Source of the DNA: Spirochaetia bacterium UBA5368
GTDB taxonomy: Bacteria; Spirochaetota; UBA4802; UBA5368
Assembly: GCA_002407865.1 (NCBI GenBank)
Contig: DHPI01000039.1
Span: 19,041 to 31,977 of the forward strand
DNA length: 12,937 nt
Direction of reading: 5' to 3'
Shown: piece after piece, positions 6,522-12,937 of the stretch
Position numbering within the stretch: position 1 is the first letter of the stretch
Layout of the letters: every line of letters begins with the position of its first letter
Program-made: the position numbers and the translations under genes
The notes under the pieces: generated by a model
What the model saw: only the letters and a program-made list of their open reading frames with translations
Told to the model about the DNA's origin: nothing
Database searches by the model: none

Positions 6522-7933
6522 TGCAGCACCGGCTTCCTCGCCGCGAGCACCGCATCGACGCGCTTTACCGGCGTAGTGTGCGGCGCGGATTTCACCATTT
6601 CAGGATTCTCCGCGGCTTCCTTTTTTATGCGGATGAGCGTTTCCGCGAAACGCTCGAGCGTATTTCTGCATTCGGTTTCGGTCGGCTCGATCATCATCGC
6701 CCCGTGTATCAAAAGCGGGAAATATACAGTGGGCGCATGGTAGCCATAATCGAGGATTCGCTTGGCGATATCGTTTGTTGTCACGCCGTTGGGCATGCCG
6801 CTATCGTTGATGACAAACTCGTGTTTGCAAATGCGCTTCACCGGCGCGTTAAACTCGTCGGCGAGCAGCGCACGCAGGTAATTCGCGTTCAGCACCGCGT
6901 TCTCCCCCGCTTCGCGGATGCCGTCGGGGCCGAGCATACGTATATACGTGTACGCCCGCACCATCATGAGGAAATTGCCGTAAAACGAATGAACGCGGCC
7001 GATGGAATCGGGCCTGTCGTATTCCAGAATATACGTCTCATTTTTCTTCGCAACAAGCGGCGCCGGAAGAAACCGCGCCAGCTTCCCGGCAGCGCCCATC
7101 GGCCCCGAGCCCGGCCCGCCCCCGCCGTGCGGCGTCGAAAACGTCTTATGCAGATTGATATGCATCAGGTCAAAGCCCATATCAGCAATCATTGCAACGC
7201 CGAGGAGAGCGTTCAGGTTCGCGCCGTCGCAGTAGAAGAGCGCACCCCCGGCGTGAAGTACGTCGGCAATTTCATGGATATTTCTGTCGAAAAGCCCCAG
7301 CGTATTCGGGCTTGTAAGCATCATCGCGGCGACGTTATCGTTTACCATGCCGCGCAGGGCCCGCATGTCCACATCGCCATCAGGCGTGGAGGGCACCTCG
7401 CGCACCTCGAAGCCGCACATCGTGACCGACGCCGGGTTTGTGCCGTGCGCCGAGTCTGGAATGAGCACAACGCGGCGGTTTTCGCCCCTGTGCTCGAAAT
7501 ATTTTTTTACCACCATCACGCCGGTCAACTCGCCGTGCGCGCCCGCCGCGGGCGAGAGCGTAAACGCCGACATGCCGGTAATGGCGCACAGATACTCGTT
7601 GAGCTCGTACATAAGCCGCAGCGCGCCCTGCGACATCGCGTCGCCGCACAGCGGGTGTATCTTCGCAAATCCGTCGAGCGACGCCGTGCGCTCGTTTATT
7701 TTCGGGTTATATTTCATGGTGCAGCTTCCCAGGGGGTACATCGCCGTGTCGACGCCGATGTTCATCGTCGAAAGCGCCGTATAATGGCGCACAACGTCAA
7801 TCTCGCTTACCTCGATGAGATCGACACCGTCATCGCACAGGGCGTCCGGCACCGGATCGTAATCCTTCACATCCCACTGCGGCGCCGCAAAGGCGCTTTT
7901 GCCTTTTCCGCTCAAATCGAAAATAGTGCTCAT
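6509..7933 (-). CDS. gcvPB: Glycine dehydrogenase (decarboxylating) subunit 2, P-protein beta
   Basis: With GcvPA this forms the P-protein, which decarboxylates glycine with pyridoxal phosphate and loads the aminomethyl group on the lipoyl arm of GcvH. The 474-residue protein carries the PLP lysine in NLHKTFSTPHGGGG (Lys263) followed by the glycine-rich GPGSGPMG, plus MYPLGSCTMKYNP (65-77), GAHGELTG and DSAHGTNPAS (160-169), all characteristic of the beta subunit. Length is normal. The two-subunit form is typical of many anaerobes, archaea and Gram-positive bacteria, whereas E. coli has one fused GcvP. The ATG at 7933 follows the gcvPA stop by 20 bases and has a GGGG stretch nine bases upstream; its end overlaps lipA. 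A 506-codon open frame on the opposite strand over this gene is a composition artefact. Confidence 0.96.
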   Translation of the reverse strand: MSTIFDLSGKGKSAFAAPQWDVKDYDPVPDALCDDGVDLIEVSEIDVVRHYTALSTMNIGVDTAMYPLGSCTMKYNPKINERTASLDGFAKIHPLCGDAMSQGALRLMYELNEYLCAITGMSAFTLSPAAGAHGELTGVMVVKKYFEHRGENRRVVLIPDSAHGTNPASVTMCGFEVREVPSTPDGDVDMRALRGMVNDNVAAMMLTSPNTLGLFDRNIHEIADVLHAGGALFYCDGANLNALLGVAMIADMGFDLMHINLHKTFSTPHGGGGPGSGPMGAAGKLARFLPAPLVAKKNETYILEYDRPDSIGRVHSFYGNFLMMVRAYTYIRMLGPDGIREAGENAVLNANYLRALLADEFNAPVKRICKHEFVINDSGMPNGVTTNDIAKRILDYGYHAPTVYFPLLIHGAMMIEPTETECRNTLERFAETLIRIKKEAAENPEMVKSAPHTTPVKRVDAVLAARKPVLQWEG

Positions 7934-7953
7934 TATTTTTTTCCCCGCACCCC

Positions 7954-9267
7954 TTACATCAATTCAACAAACCGGTCGATATCCCCCGGCGACGTCATTT
8001 CGGTGCAGCATACCAGCACGCAATCGCCGTATTCGTCATAATAATCACCGAGGTGTACGCCGCCAAGAAATCCGCGCCCTTTCGCGTTTTCGAGCAGGCG
8101 CGCGCCGCCCTTCTTCTTCATTGCAAATTCGTTAAAGTACGGCGCGTTAAAGACGGAGACCCACCCCTTTTCCGCCATGCGCTTTTTGCAATACGACGCG
8201 AGGTTGTGGTTGAGCCTCGCCAGGTCGCGGATGCCGTTCCCCACGAGCGCAAGGTATATGACCGCTCGAAGCGCACAGAGGGCCTCGTTGGTGCAGATGT
8301 TCGACGTGGCCTTCTCGCGCCGAATGTGCTGCTCGCGCGTCTGAAGCGTCAGCACGTACGCCTCTTTTCCATCGGCATCGACGCTTCTGCCGACAAGACG
8401 GCCCGGCATTTTCCTTATGAATTCCGCCTTCGCCGCCAGTATGCCGAGCGCCGGCCCGCCGAATCCCGCCGGGTTTCCAAACGACGCCGCCTCGCCGCAT
8501 ACGATATCCGCGCCAAGCGCAGCGGGCCTTTTCAGCATGCCCAGGCTCATCGGTTCGGTAACCACATACACGCAATGCGCGCCGCGCACGTGCGCCGCCG
8601 CGGCGATGGGCGCAACATTTTCGATACAGCCGAAGAAATTCGGGTTTTGCACAATGACGGCGCTTACGCCGTCGTCCAGCGCTTTCGTCACATCATCCGC
8701 CGTTATCACGCCGCCAAGCGTCTTTATTTCCCGAATCTCGATATTATTCGCCCAGCAATAGGTACGCACCACCTCCCGGTAATGCGGATGCAGCGAATCG
8801 GGCGCTACTATGCGCTCGCGCCCCGTGGCCCGCGACGACATGAGCACCGACTCCGCAAGCGACGTCGCGCCATCGTACATCGAGGCGTTTGCAACGTCCA
8901 TCCCCGTAAGGCGGCAGATCATCGTCTGAAACTCGAATATCGCCGTCAGCGTTCCCTGGCTCACCTCGGGCTGATACGGCGTGTATGCCGTGTAAAACTC
9001 GGAGCGTAATGCCAGCGCATCAACGGCCGCGGGGATATAATGCGCATACGAGCCCGCGCCCGCGAACGTGACCGGATTGCCGTTTGCACCGGCCATTTCA
9101 GCGAGCAGGCGGCTGGCCTCCGCCTCGGAGATCGCCTCCGGAAGGTCGAGATTTCCATGCAGCAGAATAGAACGGGGAACGTCATCGAAGAGGTCAGCAA
9201 CGCTTTTTACGCCGATGCGATCCAGCATGATCCTGATATCGCCGGGCGTATTGCACACGTACTTCAT
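7954..9267 (-). CDS. gcvPA: Glycine dehydrogenase (decarboxylating) subunit 1, P-protein alpha
   Basis: This is the partner of GcvPB in the heterotetrameric P-protein; it has the aspartate-aminotransferase-like fold but not the PLP lysine. The 437 residues match the family in length. Characteristic blocks are GAGSYAHYIPA (70-80), FYTAYTPYQPEVSQGTL (91-107), MYDGATSLAES (130-140) and the FGGPALGILAAK region, followed by an RxxxGRSVDADGKEAY stretch. The ATG at 9267 is preferred over a TTG at 9276: AGGG ends nine bases before the ATG but touches the TTG. With this start the gene begins five bases after the gcvH stop (9273), consistent with one transcript and coupled translation. Confidence 0.95.
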   Translation of the reverse strand: MKYVCNTPGDIRIMLDRIGVKSVADLFDDVPRSILLHGNLDLPEAISEAEASRLLAEMAGANGNPVTFAGAGSYAHYIPAAVDALALRSEFYTAYTPYQPEVSQGTLTAIFEFQTMICRLTGMDVANASMYDGATSLAESVLMSSRATGRERIVAPDSLHPHYREVVRTYCWANNIEIREIKTLGGVITADDVTKALDDGVSAVIVQNPNFFGCIENVAPIAAAAHVRGAHCVYVVTEPMSLGMLKRPAALGADIVCGEAASFGNPAGFGGPALGILAAKAEFIRKMPGRLVGRSVDADGKEAYVLTLQTREQHIRREKATSNICTNEALCALRAVIYLALVGNGIRDLARLNHNLASYCKKRMAEKGWVSVFNAPYFNEFAMKKKGGARLLENAKGRGFLGGVHLGDYYDEYGDCVLVCCTEMTSPGDIDRFVELM

Positions 9268-9272
9268 ATGGA

Positions 9273-9665
9273 TCAACCCTCTGACGCGATATGCTCGCCG
9301 TACTGTTCGGCGGTGAGCAGGCCCTCAAGCTCCGTTTTGTTCTTTATCTCAATTTTGTAGATCCACCCGTCGCCATAGGGGTCGCTGTTCAGCAGTTCGG
9401 GCGAATCCTCGAGCGCCGAATTGACTTCGACGATTTTTCCTGAAACGGGCGCGTAGACGTTCGACACAGCCTTTACCGATTCGACGACCGCGACCTGCTC
9501 TCCCTGTGCCACTTCGATGCCCACGTCGGGAAGCTCGACGAAAACGATGTCGGTCAGCATCTCCTGCGCATGGTCGGTTATGCCGCAGGTTCCGGTGAAG
9601 TCATCGTCCATGCGTATCCATTCGCTTTCTTTTGTATACCGCAGTTCCTCGGGTATGCTGCTCAT
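9273..9665 (-). CDS. gcvH: Glycine cleavage system H protein (lipoyl carrier)
   Basis: GcvH is the mobile carrier that shuttles the aminomethyl group between P- and T-proteins and hands reducing equivalents to the L-protein on a lipoyl-lysine. The lysine lies in [17 protein letters not shown] (Lys65 from this start), the universal lipoylation motif; ESEW near the start, [19 protein letters not shown] and [14 protein letters not shown] are other family blocks. There are two adjacent ATGs, at 9668 and 9665; GGAGG is two bases from the first and five from the second, so 9665 (130 residues) is preferred. Unlike its tightly packed neighbours it lies 80 bases from gcvT and has a good promoter of its own in that gap. 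It is the obvious substrate of the LipA and LplA/LplB encoded downstream. Confidence 0.96.
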   Translation of the reverse strand: MSSIPEELRYTKESEWIRMDDDFTGTCGITDHAQEMLTDIVFVELPDVGIEVAQGEQVAVVESVKAVSNVYAPVSGKIVEVNSALEDSPELLNSDPYGDGWIYKIEIKNKTELEGLLTAEQYGEHIASEG

Positions 9666-9689
9666 CATATCCTCCAGTATGTTATATTC

Positions 9690-9718
9690 AATATACTGCC
9701 ATACTTTGTAAATGTCAG
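9690..9718 (-). promoter_or_regulatory. Internal promoter for gcvH and downstream genes
   Basis: On the minus strand CTGACA (plus 9713-9718, five of six to consensus) and TATATT (plus 9690-9695, five of six) are spaced by 17 bases. Transcription would begin near 9683, about 18 bases before the ATG. The -10 box lies inside GGCAGTATATTGA (plus 9688-9700), which recurs with one change upstream of the first gene of the operon. A 10-bp palindrome, GGCGTACGCC (9736-9745), follows the gcvT stop directly. Confidence 0.6.
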
Positions 9719-9745
9719 AAACAACACCGCGCCACGGCGTACGCC

Positions 9746-10828
9746 TTATCCATTGAACGCGTAAAACGGCCGTTTTACTATCACGGCGGGAACGCCGCTG
9801 CCCCGGAGCGCCACCTCGACGGCGTCACCGGGCTTCACGGCGTTTCTTCGTACCAGCGCCATGCCGATACCCTTTTTGAATGTCGGCGAATAACCGCCGC
9901 TTGTGCTCACGCCGATTTCCACGCCGCCTTTCGTGACAGCGCAATGCTCGCGCGGCACGCCCTTCCCAGTCAACTCGAAACAGACGATTTCGCGCGGCGC
10001 ACCTTCTTCCTTTTGCCGGCGCAACACATCGCTTCCTATATACGTGTCGTCAGAGTTGACCAGCCACCGCAGGCCCGCCTCGACCGGCGTGATGTCATCG
10101 TTCAGCTCGTGCCCATACAGCGAATAGCATGCCTCCAGACGAAGCGAGTCGCGCGCGCCGAGTCCCACCGGCTGTATGTTACTGCCGCCCACGGCAAGCA
10201 GTGCCCGCCAGAGTTCGGTCGCGCTCGAGTTATCGATAAGAAGCTCGTAGCCCATCTCTCCCGTATAGCCGGTGCAGGATATCATGCAACGAGCGCCTGA
10301 AAAAGTTGCATAAATAAAATGAAACCGTTCAAGAGAGGCAATTGCGTTATCGCTTACGACCGCCGACAAAATTTCTCTGGCGCGGGGGCCCTGTATGTCG
10401 ATCTTGGAGACCGTGTCGGAGACATTTTCGATATCGACACCCATGTCGTTATGCGACCACATCCACTCGATATCTTTCTCCGTCGTCGCGGCGTTGACTA
10501 CCAGGCAGAATTCCTCGTATGAAATCATAAACACGAAAATGTCGTCGACCACGCCGCCTCGTTCGTTGCAAAAGCACGAGTACATCGACGTCATCGGCGA
10601 AAGCTTTTCAAGCCGCGTGGGGATGAGCACTCGCAGCAGGTCGGCGGCGTTTTTTCCGCGAAGATATATTTTGCCCATGTGCGACACATCGAACAGTCCG
10701 GCCCTGGTGCGCGTGGCCATGTGCTCAGCGATGATCGACGCATACATCACCGGCAGCCGCCATCCCGCAAATTCCACCATGTGGCCTCCCAGCTTAACAT
10801 GCTCTTCATACAGGGACGTGTTCTTCAT
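9746..10828 (-). CDS. gcvT: Glycine cleavage system T protein (aminomethyltransferase)
   Basis: GcvT releases ammonia from the aminomethyl-lipoyl arm of GcvH and passes the one-carbon unit to tetrahydrofolate, giving methylene-THF. The 360 residues match the family. Blocks seen: [18 protein letters not shown] at the start, LFDVSHMGK (45-53), GGVVDDIFV (91-99) with the catalytic Asp, [11 protein letters not shown] (188-198), [19 protein letters not shown] (224-242), and [19 protein letters not shown] near the end. The ATG at 10828 directly abuts the TAA of the preceding gene with no gap, and AGGAGG lies 12 bases upstream inside that gene, so the two are surely co-transcribed. This zero-gap link ties the flavoprotein upstream to glycine cleavage. 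Confidence 0.96.
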   Translation of the reverse strand: MKNTSLYEEHVKLGGHMVEFAGWRLPVMYASIIAEHMATRTRAGLFDVSHMGKIYLRGKNAADLLRVLIPTRLEKLSPMTSMYSCFCNERGGVVDDIFVFMISYEEFCLVVNAATTEKDIEWMWSHNDMGVDIENVSDTVSKIDIQGPRAREILSAVVSDNAIASLERFHFIYATFSGARCMISCTGYTGEMGYELLIDNSSATELWRALLAVGGSNIQPVGLGARDSLRLEACYSLYGHELNDDITPVEAGLRWLVNSDDTYIGSDVLRRQKEEGAPREIVCFELTGKGVPREHCAVTKGGVEIGVSTSGGYSPTFKKGIGMALVRRNAVKPGDAVEVALRGSGVPAVIVKRPFYAFNG

Positions 10829-12163
10829 TTATCTGCCAATCCTCCTCCGCACAAATTCCACCGCCTTGAACAGCGGATCGATCACTTCGCTGACCGCCGG
10901 GCAATAGGCCATTTCAAGCCTGCCAAGCTCGTCTATCGGCAGATCAAATTCCAGGGCCATGGAAAGTATGTTTATCCTCTCGGCGGCCCCGCGCTCACCA
11001 ATTGCCTGCGCGCCAAGAAGCCTGCCCGTTGATTTATCGCATATAATTTTGATGGTTATTTCAGATCCGCCATGAAAGTAATCCGGCAATATTCCCGTTT
11101 TTATTTTGCCCGATACAGGCTCGTAACCATGCGCCTTCGCCGTCTCGGTCGTATAGCCCGTACCGGCGACCTCGATTTCGCATACCTTCGTAACAAACGT
11201 GCCGGCCGTCCCGTGATAGATTGCCTCGCTGCCCGCGGCGTTTTCACCCGCGACAACTCCCTGCCGGTACGCCGAGGTAGCTAACTTTACCGGCACACTT
11301 TTTTTGTCGATAACCGACCAGCATGAAATGCAATCACCGGCGGCATAGACGCCGGGCATTGATGTTTCAAGCGACTCGTTCACTATAATTCCGTTCGCGT
11401 CGCAGTCGATTCCAGACTCGCGTGCAACGGCGGTCTCCGCTATAAAGCCCGCCGAAAGAATGCCCATTTCTCCGTCAAAGACTTCATCGCCAGAGCGCAC
11501 ACCGGTAAACTCCCCGCCGGCAATCACCTCGTCGATTCGTGTAGCGAGGCGCAGGTCGATTTTCCCCGCCCTCAAATAGTCCTCGACCAGTTTGGACATG
11601 TCCGCGTCGATAACGCCGGGAAGCACCTGCGGCCGCATCTCGAAGACTGAGACATATTGAAGATATTTTCGCAGGGCGATCGCTGTTTCAAGTCCTATCG
11701 CGCCAGCGCCAATGATGACGCCCCGGATGGCGTTATGCAGGCTCTCCCGGATGAGGGCCAGATCCTCCACGGTGGACAGGGTATGCAGTCCTGCGCCCAA
11801 CGCCGATTCGACACCTTTAATCGGCGGGATAACGGGCCTCGCCCCCGTCGCGATAATGGCCCGGTCGAACGGAACCGAATCTTCGCGCCCGCCACGTTCA
11901 ACGCGCACGGCACGGGCGGCGCCGTCGATGCCCAGCACGCGCGCACGTATCTTTTCCACGCCCATTTTCTCAAGAAAGACATCCTGATACAGCTTTGATT
12001 CATCGACATGGCCGTTCAGAGAATACGGAAGGCCGCACGGATGCATAAGGTCGTGCTGTTTTTGATCGATAACGGACACCGCCGCTCCGGGGTCACGGCG
12101 TTTTATGGCCATCAGCGCCGCATAGCCCGCCGAGCCGAACCCCAGTATCACTATTTTGCTCAC
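10829..12163 (-). CDS. FAD/NAD(P)-dependent disulfide oxidoreductase, CoA-disulfide reductase / NADH oxidase type
   Basis: This is a 444-residue flavoprotein of the pyridine nucleotide-disulfide oxidoreductase superfamily. In order: FAD-binding GFGSAG (8-13), a single redox cysteine in HPCGLPY (Cys43), ATGARP (105-110), NAD(P)-binding GAGAIG (152-157), the second FAD motif GVYAAGDC (271-278) and a dimerisation domain ending AYCPAVSEVIDPL (419-431). The CGLPY site and the C-terminal AYxPxxSxVxDPL pattern are those of CoA-disulfide reductases and NADH oxidases. The CxxxxC pair and the His-Glu dyad of lipoamide dehydrogenase are absent, so it is not a normal L-protein although it heads the glycine cleavage operon. 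Cys421 beside the usual Tyr is notable. The start is GTG 12163, with GGGG six bases upstream; an in-frame GTG at 12175 is less likely. Likely roles are thiol redox balance, NADH reoxidation, or an unorthodox L-protein. Confidence 0.85.
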   Translation of the reverse strand: MSKIVILGFGSAGYAALMAIKRRDPGAAVSVIDQKQHDLMHPCGLPYSLNGHVDESKLYQDVFLEKMGVEKIRARVLGIDGAARAVRVERGGREDSVPFDRAIIATGARPVIPPIKGVESALGAGLHTLSTVEDLALIRESLHNAIRGVIIGAGAIGLETAIALRKYLQYVSVFEMRPQVLPGVIDADMSKLVEDYLRAGKIDLRLATRIDEVIAGGEFTGVRSGDEVFDGEMGILSAGFIAETAVARESGIDCDANGIIVNESLETSMPGVYAAGDCISCWSVIDKKSVPVKLATSAYRQGVVAGENAAGSEAIYHGTAGTFVTKVCEIEVAGTGYTTETAKAHGYEPVSGKIKTGILPDYFHGGSEITIKIICDKSTGRLLGAQAIGERGAAERINILSMALEFDLPIDELGRLEMAYCPAVSEVIDPLFKAVEFVRRRIGR

Positions 12164-12193
12164 ACCCCACCCCACATCGCGTTATTGTTGTTA

Positions 12194-12206
12194 TCAGTAT
12201 ACTGCC
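12194..12206 (-). promoter_or_regulatory. GGCAGTATACTGA element upstream of the operon
   Basis: This 13-base element contains the perfect palindrome CAGTATACTG and a TATACT box (plus 12196-12201), five of six to a -10 consensus, but no good -35 box lies 16-18 bases upstream; that place is the U-tract of the preceding terminator. It differs by one base from the element over the gcvH promoter (plus 9688-9700). It may be a weak promoter that needs an activator, or a repressor site. Confidence 0.4.
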
Positions 12207-12212
12207 GTGCTG

Positions 12213-12258
12213 AAAATAAAAAGAGGAAGGCAAATCGCAATTATTCACCTTCCTCCTG
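12213..12258 (-). terminator. Intrinsic terminator in the leader of the glycine cleavage operon
   Basis: Read on the minus strand, GAGGAAGG (plus 12249-12256) pairs perfectly with CCTTCCTC (plus 12223-12230), extendable by an A-U and a G-U pair, with an 18-base loop, and is followed at once by TTTTTATTTT (plus 12213-12222). The U-tract exists only in this direction, so it acts on transcripts heading into the operon. It ends 49 bases before the GTG start at 12163. The 5' arm contains a perfect AGGAGG (plus 12253-12258), so forming the hairpin would also hide a ribosome site. Confidence 0.7.
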
Positions 12259-12398
12259 TCCTCATTCCTGATTTATTATTCCCCCGCGCGGGATTGACCG
12301 ACACCGCAGTTCTTTTGCCTTGTAGTTTCGTTCGACTTCACCTCGAACCCGCATCTTCGGCTCCCCACCGTACGCGGGGTTTCCCCTGCGGTTTGAAT
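12213..12398 (-). ncRNA. Candidate structured leader RNA or small RNA upstream of the glycine cleavage operon
   Basis: A transcript from the promoter at 12405-12432 would run about 185 bases to the intrinsic terminator. Several stems are visible on the minus strand. ACCGCAG (plus 12386-12392) pairs over a distance with CTGCGGT (plus 12303-12309) and closes the domain. Inside it, GTTCGA and TCGAAC form a perfect hairpin with a seven-base loop (plus 12330-12348), and CCGCGT can pair with ATGCGG. A GGGG-AAA-CCCC hairpin (plus 12376-12386) sits at the 5' edge and shares one base with the closing stem. A CCCGCGCGGG palindrome follows the closing stem. The layout of promoter, structured domain, terminator and gene is that of a riboswitch or attenuator, but a free sRNA fits too. 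I do not see glycine, cobalamin, TPP, SAM or THF riboswitch motifs. A short open frame covers the area but shows no domain. Confidence 0.45.
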
Positions 12399-12404
12399 GG
12401 CGAG

Positions 12405-12432
12405 AGCATACCCTGACGGATTTCGATGTCAA
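12405..12432 (-). promoter_or_regulatory. Promoter for the leader RNA and probably the whole operon
   Basis: On the minus strand a perfect TTGACA (plus 12427-12432) and TATGCT (plus 12405-12410, four of six) are 16 bases apart. A run of six T (plus 12433-12438) directly before the -35 box may serve as an upstream element or as the tail of the preceding gene's transcript; only a weak GGC/GCC stem precedes it. Transcription would start near 12398. Confidence 0.6.
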
Positions 12433-12475
12433 GAAAAAATAGGCTCCCGCCGCGCGAATTAACCGTCGTACCGGA

Positions 12476-12937
12476 TTAAAACGGAACCGCCGCGCCGAAA
12501 ACAATGCCGCCGGGCGATGGGGCGACAAAACACACAGCGTGATGGCCGCAATTCCCTGATGAGGCGCCGCGATATTTTTTTTCGTAGGCGTTCCAGTCGC
12601 GGCGTGCCTTCATCGGCTGGGTCAGAATCTGGATTTCACCGACAATGAAGCTTGTAACGAAATTAAGTATCGCCTCTTTTTCGGGATCTCCCCCGTTGCG
12701 GTCAATACGGTCGCCGTATACCTTCCAGATGACCATCGCACCGCCGGCGTTCACGAGAAAATTTAGCGAATGCATAATCCACGACCTCCCGAGCGCCTCA
12801 CCCTCCGCGCTTTCCTTTAAATACCGCTCGGCAGCGCCGAGTTTCGTCGCGCGGTCTTCCGGCCGCGCATCGGGCATTCGCCGCAGGCGCGACGGCGCGT
12901 ACGCCGGCGTAAACGGCGACACCAACAGCCCTGCAAG
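12476..12937 (-). CDS. Putative exported protein of unknown function (5' partial)
   Basis: The frame is open to the right edge of the window; about 153 residues are visible and the stop is TAA at 12478-12476. The visible beginning, LAGLLVSPFTPAYA, looks like the end of a signal peptide with an AYA cleavage site, so little of the N-terminus is missing. The mature part is charged and helical (about 30 residues ending ERYLKESAEGEALGRSW), then has a moderately hydrophobic helix (MHSLNFLVNAGGAMVIWKVY), a second one (ILNFVTSFIVGEIQILTQP) and an RRDWNAYEKKY segment. It ends PGGIVFGAAVPF; a terminal Phe after alternating residues is common in outer-membrane or periplasmic proteins. I do not recognise the family. 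It is upstream of, and in the same direction as, the glycine cleavage operon but separated by about 300 bases with their own promoter, so it is probably a separate unit. Confidence 0.65.
   Translation of the reverse strand, partial: LAGLLVSPFTPAYAPSRLRRMPDARPEDRATKLGAAERYLKESAEGEALGRSWIMHSLNFLVNAGGAMVIWKVYGDRIDRNGGDPEKEAILNFVTSFIVGEIQILTQPMKARRDWNAYEKKYRGASSGNCGHHAVCFVAPSPGGIVFGAAVPF

Noticed and set aside
6521..8041. 506-codon open frame on the plus strand
   Set aside because: It lies antisense to gcvPB and the end of gcvPA, is rich in Arg and His with no domain, and is the usual shadow of a GC-rich gene.
8053..9009. 318-codon open frame on the plus strand
   Set aside because: It is antisense to gcvPA with Arg/His/Ala-rich nonsense composition; gcvPA is certain.
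9632..10300. 222-codon open frame on the plus strand
   Set aside because: It is antisense to gcvT and the gcvH promoter, with no recognisable domain or ribosome site.
10829..12163. Canonical lipoamide dehydrogenase (lpd)
   Set aside because: It lacks the CxxxxC redox pair and the C-terminal His-Glu dyad; the CGLPY site places it with CoA-disulfide reductases and NADH oxidases.
12303..12392. Group II intron domain V or intron remnant
   Set aside because: A GAAA-capped stem over an ACCG/CGGT base vaguely recalls domain V, but the AGC triad is absent and no reverse transcriptase or intron ends are seen.
12260..12400. Glycine riboswitch
   Set aside because: Expected from the operon, but the tandem aptamer motifs of the gcvT RNA class were not found on the minus strand, so the class is left open.
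12262..12528. 88-codon open frame on the minus strand containing a GNPAYGGEPK-like stretch
   Set aside because: It spans a promoter and a set of RNA stems, overlaps the end of the upstream gene and shows no protein pattern; the structured-RNA reading explains the conserved look better.

Overview
The window looks like chromosomal DNA from an anaerobic or fermentative bacterium. G+C is about 60 percent in the metabolic genes and falls to about 35 percent in one islet. The lineage is uncertain. I lean weakly towards a spirochaete-like organism, from the style of the lipoprotein, the helical 189-residue protein and the HD-GYP protein. No rRNA, tRNA, CRISPR array, transposase or phage gene was seen.

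Left part, mostly plus strand: the 3' two thirds of an acetate/butyrate-type CoA-transferase (1-891); a 300-base spacer with one hairpin and a promoter; a small lipoprotein (1198-1554); a 12-bp perfect inverted repeat; and a secreted jelly-roll protein (1789-2568). The last faces a minus-strand gene for a 189-residue helical protein of unknown function (2622-3191), and a GC-rich hairpin lies between them. Two promoters with perfect TTGACA boxes then diverge. One drives the helical protein. The other probably drives a variant HD-GYP protein (3441-4610).

Right part, minus strand: one tight cluster of eight genes from 12163 down to 4613. In transcription order these are a CoA-disulfide-reductase/NADH-oxidase-like flavoprotein, gcvT, gcvH, gcvPA, gcvPB, lipA, and two short overlapping genes for the C-terminal (LplB-like) and catalytic (LplA-like) parts of a split lipoate-protein ligase. 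Together they encode the P, T and H proteins of the glycine cleavage system plus two ways to put lipoate on GcvH: synthesis by LipA and ligation by LplA/LplB. The canonical L-protein (lipoamide dehydrogenase with a CxxxxC redox pair) is absent. A single-cysteine relative stands first in the operon.

Upstream of this operon (12213-12432) is the most interesting stretch: a good promoter, a compact set of possible RNA stems closed by a long-range 7-bp pairing, and then an intrinsic terminator with a U-tract, all before the first gene. This is the layout of a riboswitch or attenuator, or of a free-standing small RNA. I could not match it to a known class, including the glycine riboswitch. A 13-base element, GGCAGTATAyTGA, occurs just upstream of both the first gene and gcvH. 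A truncated gene for an exported protein of unknown function fills the right edge.
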